A program made the translations under genes and the position numbers. The notes below the pieces were generated by a model. That model did not search any database, was not told the origin of the DNA, and saw nothing but the letters and a program-made list of their open reading frames with translations. From NCBI GenBank assembly GCA_003349915.1, contig QFXE01000010.1, positions 1-64,000 of the forward strand: 64,000 nucleotides of DNA. The letters run 5' to 3'. This DNA is from an endosymbiont of Escarpia spicata. GTDB taxonomy: Bacteria > Pseudomonadota > Gammaproteobacteria > Chromatiales > Chromatiaceae. Positions 57,552 through 64,000 of this stretch are shown one piece after another. Within the stretch, counting starts at the first letter, position 1. The number at the start of each line of letters is the position of its first letter.

Positions 57552-58254
57552 CTTTCCGGGTATGCACCATGTAGTTGACATCCACGTCCGGGCTGAGCTT
57601 GTAACTACGGCTCAGCGGGTTGTACACCAGCCCGGTCATATCCTTTGTCTCAAGCTCTGCATCGCGAATCCAGTGATCCAGTTCGGACGGTCGGATGAAT
57701 TTGTTGAAGTCGTGAGTGCCTCGTGGCAGCAGACGCAACAGGTACTCTGCCCCGACGATGGCGAACAGATAGGATTTAGGGTTTCGATTTAGCGTCGAGA
57801 AGAAGACATGGCCGCCAGGTTTTACCAGCGTGGCGCAGGCGTTGACCACGGAAGCAGGGTCGGGTACGTGTTCCAGCATCTCCATGCAGGTCACCACATC
57901 GAAGGATGCGGGCTGTTCCGCTGCCAGACGCTCTACTGGAATACGTTCGTAGTTGACCTCCAGTCCCGATTCCAGCAGATGCAATCGGGCAACCTGCAGC
58001 GGGGCTTCGCCCATATCGATACCGGTGACGCCAGCCCCTTTGGCAGCCATGCTTTCAGAGAGGATTCCACCGCCGCAGCCGACGTCGAGCACGCGTTTTC
58101 CTGACAGTGAGGCGATGTCGTCAATGTAACCGAGGCGCAGCGGATTGATCTCGTGCAGTGGTTTGAACTCACTGTGTGGATCCCACCAGCGGGAGGCAAG
58201 CTCCTCGAACTTGCTGATCTCGGCGTGGTCGACGTTGAGGGTTTCCTGTCTCAT
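57544..58254 (-). CDS. ubiG: ubiquinone biosynthesis O-methyltransferase UbiG
   Basis: UbiG performs both SAM-dependent O-methylations of ubiquinone synthesis. The 236-residue protein has SAM motif [13 protein letters not shown], the N-terminal [15 protein letters not shown] signature and the post-motif [13 protein letters not shown], with [11 protein letters not shown] typical of UbiG. It is first in the minus-strand run ubiG-gph-NDUFAF6-like. Confidence 0.96.
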   Translation of the reverse strand: MRQETLNVDHAEISKFEELASRWWDPHSEFKPLHEINPLRLGYIDDIASLSGKRVLDVGCGGGILSESMAAKGAGVTGIDMGEAPLQVARLHLLESGLEVNYERIPVERLAAEQPASFDVVTCMEMLEHVPDPASVVNACATLVKPGGHVFFSTLNRNPKSYLFAIVGAEYLLRLLPRGTHDFNKFIRPSELDHWIRDAELETKDMTGLVYNPLSRSYKLSPDVDVNYMVHTRKDG

Positions 58255-58312
58255 ATTTCAAGACCTGTTATTCGATAATGCCGCCATTATACCGGATCGC
58301 TTTGAAGGAGTA

Positions 58313-59869
58313 TCAAGCGATACGGTCATCGGCCACGTGGTAGTTCGGATCCTCCATCATATTGACTTCAACCAGATCACCGGCCTTTACCAGCAGGTTC
58401 TGGCACTCCTGATTCAGATGCCGGATATGCAGGGTTTTACCCGCCCGCATGTAGCGCTCCGCGAGGGAGTCGATCGCCTCCAGCCCGGAGTGGTCGTAGA
58501 CCCGGGTATTGGCAAAATCGACGATGACCTCCTGGGGGTCGTTCTTGGGCTCAAAGATGTCGGCGAAGGCCTGGATCGAACCGAAAAAGAGCGGGCCGTG
58601 CAAACTGTAGTACTTGATGCCGTACCTGTCGGTGTGGGTTTCGGCGCGCATCTGCTTCGCATGTTCCCAGGCAAAAACCAGGGCGGAGACGATAACACCC
58701 ACGACGACCGCGATCGCCAGATCGGTCAAAACGGTGACTACGGCCACAAGGATACCGACGAAGGTATCCGCGAGGGGGATACGCCCAAGCAGCCGGAAGC
58801 TGGCCCACTCGAATGTGCCCATCACAACCATGAACATGACGCCAACCAGTGCAGCCACCGGGATTATCTCGATCAGGCCGGAGGCAAACAGGATAAAACC
58901 GAGCAGGAAGAGGGCGGCGGAGATTCCCGACAGGCGGCCCCGGCCACCGGAATTGATGTTGATCATACTCTGACCGATCATGGCGCATCCGCCCATGCCG
59001 CCAAAGAAACCGTTCACTGAATTGGCCACACCTTGGCCGATGCACTCCTTGTTACCGCGGCCGCGTGTCTCGGTGAGTTCATCGATCAGACTCATGGTAA
59101 GCAGGGATTCGATCAAACCAACGGCGGCCAGGATAAAGGCGCAGGGCAGGATGATGCGCAGGCTCTCGAACGTCAGAGGAATAGTGGGGATATGAAATGC
59201 CGGCAGGCCACCGGCAATGCTGGCTGCGGGGTCACCACTCATATCCTGCAATACCCCCTGTACGGAACGGGCGTCGAGTCCCAGAGTGATGGCCAGAAGG
59301 GTAACGATAATGATGGCTGCCAGCGAGGCCGGAACTGCGGTGGTCAGTTTTGGCAGAAAATGGATGATCGCCATGGTCAGCGCCACGAGGCCGAGCATGG
59401 TCCAGAGTGGTGTGCCGGTCATCCATGCCATGCCACCCTCATCGCTGGGTACCTGGAACTGCTGCAACTGCGCCAGGAAGATCACGATCGCCAGACCATT
59501 CACAAAACCCAGCATGACTGGGTGCGGCACCATGCGGATGAATTTACCCAGGTGCAATACTCCGGCGGCGATCTGAATTACACCGGCAAGGACAACGGCG
59601 GCAAACAGGTACTCCACTCCGTGCTGGGCCACCAGCGCGACCATCACTACTGCCATGGCACCGGTAGCACCGGAGATCATGCTGGGCCGGCCACCGATAA
59701 CTGAGGTGATGATGCCCATCATAAAGGCGGCATAGAGGCCGACCAGAGGTTCAACGCCGGCAACGAAGGCAAAAGCAACGGCCTCCGGAACCAGAGCCAG
59801 GGAGACGGTTAAGCCGGAAAGAACGTCATTCTTGACGCACTTACTGCCTGGACAGGTCAGTTGAAACAT
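58313..59869 (-). CDS. SulP-family anion transporter with STAS domain
   Basis: This 518-residue membrane transporter has 12-14 hydrophobic helices in the SulP fold ([30 protein letters not shown] split over the first helices; VNSVFFGG-like [21 protein letters not shown]). A C-terminal cytoplasmic STAS domain (about 400-505; [19 protein letters not shown]) follows. Substrates in the family include sulfate and bicarbonate, and this cannot be decided here. AGAGGT precedes the ATG. It is a single gene, divergent from the chemoreceptor. Confidence 0.92.
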   Translation of the reverse strand: MFQLTCPGSKCVKNDVLSGLTVSLALVPEAVAFAFVAGVEPLVGLYAAFMMGIITSVIGGRPSMISGATGAMAVVMVALVAQHGVEYLFAAVVLAGVIQIAAGVLHLGKFIRMVPHPVMLGFVNGLAIVIFLAQLQQFQVPSDEGGMAWMTGTPLWTMLGLVALTMAIIHFLPKLTTAVPASLAAIIIVTLLAITLGLDARSVQGVLQDMSGDPAASIAGGLPAFHIPTIPLTFESLRIILPCAFILAAVGLIESLLTMSLIDELTETRGRGNKECIGQGVANSVNGFFGGMGGCAMIGQSMININSGGRGRLSGISAALFLLGFILFASGLIEIIPVAALVGVMFMVVMGTFEWASFRLLGRIPLADTFVGILVAVVTVLTDLAIAVVVGVIVSALVFAWEHAKQMRAETHTDRYGIKYYSLHGPLFFGSIQAFADIFEPKNDPQEVIVDFANTRVYDHSGLEAIDSLAERYMRAGKTLHIRHLNQECQNLLVKAGDLVEVNMMEDPNYHVADDRIA

Positions 59870-59957
59870 TGAATACCTCTGAGGCGTTTCGACAAAAGCC
59901 GCGCAGTATATCAGAAAGTGCTTATATATACTACGTGGCGGGTCTATTCAACGTGCT

Positions 59958-60058
59958 GCATGTGTAGGTAAACCCACATTATGAACCTCAAGAATAATGA
60001 ACCAGTGACGCTAAGGTCTGCATGACCCACAAAAATCGGCTCCCGTAAGACGGCCACG
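59958..60058 (+). ncRNA. structured leader, possible cyclic-di-GMP-I-like riboswitch
   Basis: Just upstream of the chemoreceptor gene the leader reads AGGTAAACC, a stem CATTAT (59977-59982)/ATAATG (59994-59999), GTGACGCTAAG (60005-60015) and GGTC-loop-GACC (60015-60027). The order is that of the GEMM/c-di-GMP-I 5' half (GGCAAACC, stem, GACGCAAAG, stem). The GNRA loop and the 3' GGTAGC segment are not recognisable, so this is a weak candidate. Confidence 0.3.
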
Positions 60059-60068
60059 GAGAAAAATC

Positions 60069-61703
60069 ATGGATCCCGCAAGCATATTTACTGTAAAAAA
60101 CCGGCTGATTATCGGCTATACGATTCTCATTGGCTTGATTCTTATCGTAGGAGGTTATTCTTTTATTCAGGAGGATGTGCTCGGCGATCAGACCGTGAAG
60201 ATGTACAAACATCCGCTGGCGGTGACAAGAGCGGCCTTGCGGGCCAACGTGGGCATCATCAAGATGCATCGCAGTATGAAAGATGTTGCCCTTGCCAAAG
60301 ACGAAGCAGGAATTGCGAGTGCCAAGACCAAGGTCGCTGGATACGAAAAGGAGGTCTATGACCAATACGCCATTGTGGAGGATCGCATTCTCGGCAAGGA
60401 GGGTGAGCAACTCATCGCTGAGACCATCCAGGTGTTTCGTAATTGGAAACCCATTCGCGATGAGGTGATTTCCCTGATGGGAACCGGCAAACGCGGTGAA
60501 GCCGCAGCTATCACTAAGGGTAGAGGCGCCAAACATGTCGGCCTGCTTAGCATCAAGATGGATGCATTGGTTGATTATGCGGCGGTAAAGGGCGAGGGTT
60601 TCTTTAATAAAGCGGTGAAGACCACCAAAGATACCCAGATGATGATGATGTTACTGGTGGCCGCGGCAGTAATTATTGCCATTGTTGCCGCTTTCCTGCT
60701 CATACGCAGTATTTTGGGCCCCATAGATCTCCTGCGTTCTACCATTCAGGCCATAGAAATGGAGTCTGACCTGACACGCCGCATAGAACTCTCATCTGAA
60801 GATGAGATCGGTCGAACCGCAAGCGCCTTTAACGCCATGCTGAATAAGTTTCAATCGAGTATGAATCAGGTCTCGGGTGCCACCTCGCAACTGGCGACCA
60901 CGGCAGAAGAGACCTCGGTGATTACAGGGCAGACCACCCATGCCATTGAGCATCAGTTGTCAGAAACCACCCACTTGGCCACTGCCATGACGGAGATGAA
61001 TGCAACGGTTCGCGAGGTGGCTTCAAATGTTACCGACACAGCCCATGCCGCCACCGATGTGAATGATCAAGCCTCAGCCGGGTTACAGGCGATGCAAGAG
61101 ACCATCACACAGATTCAACAGCTTGCTGGCAATGTGGAGAGTGCCGCTGGTGTCATCCAACAGCTGGAACGGCAGAGTGAGGAGATCGGTTCTGTTATCG
61201 ATGTGATCAAGAGCATTGCGGAACAGACCAACCTGCTGGCTCTGAATGCTGCTATTGAGGCGGCAAGAGCCGGTGAGCAAGGTCGTGGTTTTGCCGTGGT
61301 TGCCGATGAGGTGCGCAATTTGGCCAGCAAGACTCAGGATTCTACCGAGGAGATCAACCAGATGATTGATAAGCTCCAAAATGGCTCACGCCAAGCGGTA
61401 GCTGCCATGGGACAGAGCCAGGAGAAAGCACATAGTGCAACTGAACAGGCATCGAAAACCGGAGATGCCCTGTCAACCATCGCAGATGCTATTGGCCGCA
61501 TCAATGATATGAGTGCACATATTGCGGGAGCCGCAAAAGAGCAGAGTGCCGTGGCGGATGAGGTCAACAAGAATATCGACCAGATTAACAGTATGACTGA
61601 ACAGACTTCAGCAGGGGCACAACAGACTACGGTTGCAAGTGGTGATATGACACGCCTTGCATTAGATCTTCAGGGTTTGGTTGCCCAGTTCAAAGTGCAA
61701 TAG
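60069..61703 (+). CDS. methyl-accepting chemotaxis protein
   Basis: This 544-residue chemoreceptor has a transmembrane helix (about 13-33), a periplasmic four-helix-bundle sensor (about 34-190; many Lys and Glu, [13 protein letters not shown]), a second helix (about 191-214) and a HAMP domain (about 214-270). The long cytoplasmic signalling coiled coil has hairpin tip [16 protein letters not shown] near residue 390. No C-terminal CheR/CheB pentapeptide is present. GGAG lies eight bases before the ATG. The leader may be regulatory. No che genes are nearby, so it would feed a distant array. Confidence 0.95.
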   Translation: MDPASIFTVKNRLIIGYTILIGLILIVGGYSFIQEDVLGDQTVKMYKHPLAVTRAALRANVGIIKMHRSMKDVALAKDEAGIASAKTKVAGYEKEVYDQYAIVEDRILGKEGEQLIAETIQVFRNWKPIRDEVISLMGTGKRGEAAAITKGRGAKHVGLLSIKMDALVDYAAVKGEGFFNKAVKTTKDTQMMMMLLVAAAVIIAIVAAFLLIRSILGPIDLLRSTIQAIEMESDLTRRIELSSEDEIGRTASAFNAMLNKFQSSMNQVSGATSQLATTAEETSVITGQTTHAIEHQLSETTHLATAMTEMNATVREVASNVTDTAHAATDVNDQASAGLQAMQETITQIQQLAGNVESAAGVIQQLERQSEEIGSVIDVIKSIAEQTNLLALNAAIEAARAGEQGRGFAVVADEVRNLASKTQDSTEEINQMIDKLQNGSRQAVAAMGQSQEKAHSATEQASKTGDALSTIADAIGRINDMSAHIAGAAKEQSAVADEVNKNIDQINSMTEQTSAGAQQTTVASGDMTRLALDLQGLVAQFKVQ

Positions 61704-61723
61704 TGGTGGAACTGCACAGGAGC

Positions 61724-61749
61724 ACCCCGCCGTGAATGGGTGGCGGGGT
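61724..61749. terminator. possible terminator hairpin after the chemoreceptor gene
   Basis: ACCCCGCC (61724-61731) and GGCGGGGT (61742-61749) form a perfect 8-bp GC-rich stem between the convergent chemoreceptor and acyl-CoA synthetase genes. There is no T-run on either strand, so it may be only an RNA 3'-end structure. Confidence 0.35.
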
Positions 61750-61795
61750 TGCCACAAGGATAAAGTCGTCCTGCGGGCACGCCTGTGTAACGCTA

Positions 61796-63577
61796 TCAAT
61801 GCCCAGAATAGAGCGTCTCGACCTCGGTGGAATGCTGCTCTAGGATACGGCTGCGACGCAGTTTCAATGTTGGTGTGATCAGCCCGTTCTCCGGGGTCCA
61901 AGGCTCCTGGACGAGTGCGATACGACGAATCCTGGCGTAGCCGGGAAAACTGCCCAAATGGCTTGCGACGCGCGCCGTCAACAGTTCGAGTTGCTGTTCG
62001 CTGGTATCGGTTGGATCGATCGATTCTGCCTCGCAGGCCTCCTTATTGAGTACGATGAGCGTGGTGAGAAAGGGTTTTGCCTCACCGATGACCATCGCCT
62101 GTTCAAAGAGTGCATCAAGGTCAATGCACATCTCCATATCGGCAGGCGGGACTTTTTCGCCATTGGCAAGGACGATGATCTCCTTGAGACGGCCTGTGAT
62201 GAAGATGTGCTCATTCTCGATTCTGACCTTGTCGCCGGTATGCAGCCAGCCTTCACTGTCGATGACGTCTGAAGTCGCCTCCTGATTATTCCAATAGCCC
62301 AGCATCACGCTTGGACTGCGGGAGAGCAGTTCGTCGTTTTCGCCGATCTTTGTCTCTATGCCAGGCAGCACTCTGCCGACACTGGCGGGCACATTATCCT
62401 CCAGCGGATTTGCAGTGATGATTGGGCTGGTCTCTGTCAGGCCATATCCCTGCAGGATCGGCACACCCAGCCCGATGAAGAGCTTGGCGATCTCCGGGGT
62501 CAAAGCCGCGCCACCGGAAACGGCAATACGCAACTGTCCACCGAGTTTGGCCTGAATCTTACTGGCCACCAGTTTTTTATAGAGCGGCCAGAGTGCCAGT
62601 TTTGCGCTCCATGGCGCCCGGCCCTGATCATGTTCAAATCGTAGCCAGCCTGTCTCGACCGCCGCATTGAAAAGCTTGCGGGCAACGGCGGAATCGTCCG
62701 CCAGCTTTGCCTGTATCTTTGCGTAGACACGTTCAAAGATACGCGGTACTGAGATCATAATCGTCGGTTTTATCTCCATCAGATCCTCTCCCAATTGCGG
62801 GATGGATCTTGCATAGGCGACATTGGCGCCGACCGCAATCGGCATGTAGTAGCCGACGGTGCGTTCCAGGGTGTGGGAGAGTGGCAGGAAGGAGAGAAAA
62901 CGGTCGGTGGGATAGATGGTAATAAGCTTCAACCCAGCCTCAATGTTCCAGAGAATATTGCGGTGACTGAGCATGACACCTTTCGAACGCCCGGTTGTTC
63001 CTGAGGTATAAACGAGAGAGGCAAGGGCATTGGAAGCAATATCCGCCGCCTCATATTCACCCGCTTCAGCGGGTAGCCAGTCGGCCAGGGAGGCCAGGCG
63101 TGGCTGCAGTCCCATAGGATCGACAGGTTCAATGGTCAGGATACGATTGAGTCCCGCCAACTGGTGACGAATCTGTTGCAGATTCTGCCACTGCTCATCC
63201 CCTTCCAGCAGTAACAGACGCACCCCTGCATCCTGCAGAATGTAACCAATATTCTCCGGGCGGTCGTTGGTGTAGATGGGAACGGTGACCAGCCCCAGTC
63301 CCTGGGCGGCAAGGTCGAACATGGCCCACTCGCGGCAGTTGCGAAGCATCAGGGCGACCCGTTCGCCGGGTTTCAGATCCTCCTGTTGGAAGGCAGCCTG
63401 CCAGCGGGCGACTTCACGTCCCATCTCGCGCCAGGAAGTGTCCAGCCAACTTTCCGACGTGGGATCGAATTGGGTGTAGGCAACAGCATCAGGTGTACGG
63501 CGAACCCGTTCCTGAAAAAGTGCGCCCAGTGTATCTGCCTCCTTGAGCAGAATATAGTCGGTCTTCTGTTCCCTCAT
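61796..63577 (-). CDS. long-chain fatty acyl-CoA synthetase (AMP-binding)
   Basis: An ANL-family enzyme of about 593 residues activates fatty acids with ATP and CoA. AMP-binding motifs LVYTSGTTGRSKGVMLSH and YGLTETSP are clear, as are the long-chain FACS signature WLHTGDKVRIEN and the catalytic Lys in PENGLITPTLKLRR near the end. The protein fits the FadD15/AAE long-chain group. The ATG at 63577 (MREQKTDYILL) was chosen; a frame to 63676 adds an unlike segment overlapping the next gene. It lies downstream of a 3-hydroxyacyl-CoA dehydrogenase, so it is probably part of fatty-acid degradation. Confidence 0.92.
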   Translation of the reverse strand: MREQKTDYILLKEADTLGALFQERVRRTPDAVAYTQFDPTSESWLDTSWREMGREVARWQAAFQQEDLKPGERVALMLRNCREWAMFDLAAQGLGLVTVPIYTNDRPENIGYILQDAGVRLLLLEGDEQWQNLQQIRHQLAGLNRILTIEPVDPMGLQPRLASLADWLPAEAGEYEAADIASNALASLVYTSGTTGRSKGVMLSHRNILWNIEAGLKLITIYPTDRFLSFLPLSHTLERTVGYYMPIAVGANVAYARSIPQLGEDLMEIKPTIMISVPRIFERVYAKIQAKLADDSAVARKLFNAAVETGWLRFEHDQGRAPWSAKLALWPLYKKLVASKIQAKLGGQLRIAVSGGAALTPEIAKLFIGLGVPILQGYGLTETSPIITANPLEDNVPASVGRVLPGIETKIGENDELLSRSPSVMLGYWNNQEATSDVIDSEGWLHTGDKVRIENEHIFITGRLKEIIVLANGEKVPPADMEMCIDLDALFEQAMVIGEAKPFLTTLIVLNKEACEAESIDPTDTSEQQLELLTARVASHLGSFPGYARIRRIALVQEPWTPENGLITPTLKLRRSRILEQHSTEVETLYSGH

Positions 63578-63665
63578 CTCATCCGTTCCGTGATTGTGAT
63601 TGCCGTTATCTTGCACCGCTTTGGAAGCCGATGTTTCCGCATGGGTTGTATCAAAGAATAGCATG

Positions 63666-64000
63666 TCAGGCACCACTCAAGTTAGTCCAGCCGGAGTCCG
63701 GATGAAACTGGTCGCCGTGCAACTGTTCCAGTTCATTCAGGCGTTGGCGCATACGTGTTAATCCACCGCTGTGGATGTAGTGCATCGGGCCGCCGTGGAA
63801 TGGAGCAAAGCCGGTGCCGAAAATGATGCCGGCATCCAGCAGATCCTCATCTTCGACCACCTGTTCACGCAGGCAGGCCACTGCTTCATTGAGCAGACGA
63901 AAGATCATTCGGTCAGCCAGGTCATTCGGCGCGTGAAACTGGCTATCCAGGTTCTCCTTGATGGCCTTGCCCTTTTCGTAGCGATAGAAGCCCGCACCGG
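63666..64000 (-). CDS. 3-hydroxyacyl-CoA dehydrogenase (FadB/FadJ-like), C-terminal part
   Basis: The frame is open from the window edge to the stop at 63666, giving the last 111 residues. They match the second C-terminal domain of 3-hydroxyacyl-CoA dehydrogenases of the multifunctional beta-oxidation type: GFYRYEKGK, RMIFRLLNEAVACL, DLLDAGIIFGTGFAPFHGGP and HSGGLTRM. The N-terminal enoyl-CoA hydratase part, if present, lies outside the window. It is probably cotranscribed with the acyl-CoA synthetase. Confidence 0.88.
   Translation of the reverse strand, partial: GAGFYRYEKGKAIKENLDSQFHAPNDLADRMIFRLLNEAVACLREQVVEDEDLLDAGIIFGTGFAPFHGGPMHYIHSGGLTRMRQRLNELEQLHGDQFHPDSGWTNLSGA

Noticed and set aside
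59033-59704. 223-codon plus-strand frame rich in His, Gln and Gly
   Set aside because: Antisense of the SulP transporter gene; composition is a by-product of membrane-protein codons.

Overview
The window looks like a chromosomal segment of a free-living or host-associated gammaproteobacterium. The evidence is ZipA (known only from Gammaproteobacteria) in an smc-zipA-ligA operon, the order rnm(yciV)-yciO-M50 protease-trpS-scpA-scpB-rluB, a ubiG-gph(mupP)-yciK type neighbourhood, and a yciB-yciI-parvulin group. A PEP-CTERM-like protein, an exosortase-type sugar transferase, many c-di-GMP and two-component proteins, a chemoreceptor and a SulP transporter suggest a biofilm-forming environmental bacterium. 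The species cannot be named from sequence reading alone. No tRNA, rRNA, CRISPR array or intact transposase was seen.

Layout. 0-1.4 kb: an integron integrase, two direct GTTAGGC core sites and a divergent small gene that looks like a cassette. 1.4-8.1 kb: tmcA, hypF and the AmmeMemoRadiSam genes amrS and amrB. 8.3-13.5 kb: a GGDEF-EAL gene and an exopolysaccharide sugar transferase, each broken by one frameshift. 13.5-21.7 kb: sugar kinase and queF on the minus strand, then smc-zipA-ligA. 22-27.5 kb: PEP-CTERM-like protein, parvulin lipoprotein, yciI, yciB, HbpS-like and NYN proteins.

27.7-40.5 kb is the most unusual part. Four histidine kinases with closely related catalytic cores but four different sensor modules are interleaved with two periplasmic solute-binding proteins that have no permease or ATPase. 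A receiver-domain remnant precedes them; a receiver protein with an unclassified C-terminus and a convergent receiver-HD-GYP protein follow. Stop/start overlaps tie much of the cluster into one translationally coupled operon. Inferred role: a multi-input phosphorelay that samples several periplasmic and cytoplasmic signals and ends in c-di-GMP turnover rather than DNA binding. The second kinase is interrupted by a 7-bp repeat duplication and a compensating 1-base deletion.

40.6-52.4 kb: DUF1304 protein, lpxC, an AraC regulator, the rnm-to-rluB housekeeping operon, a MagIII/endonuclease III-like glycosylase, a diguanylate cyclase and a double-thioredoxin periplasmic protein. 52.6-64 kb: a glycosyltransferase, an acyltransferase pseudogene (nonsense plus frameshift), yciK-like SDR, NDUFAF6-like protein, gph/mupP, ubiG, SulP, a chemoreceptor with a structured leader, an acyl-CoA synthetase and the end of a 3-hydroxyacyl-CoA dehydrogenase gene.

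Short dispersed repeats of at least five kinds sit between genes, several forming inverted pairs, and two supply the stop codon of the neighbouring gene. The clear gene lesions all fall in signalling or surface-polysaccharide genes; housekeeping genes are intact. That pattern argues for real decay or phase switching, although some lesions lie in homopolymers and could be sequencing errors.
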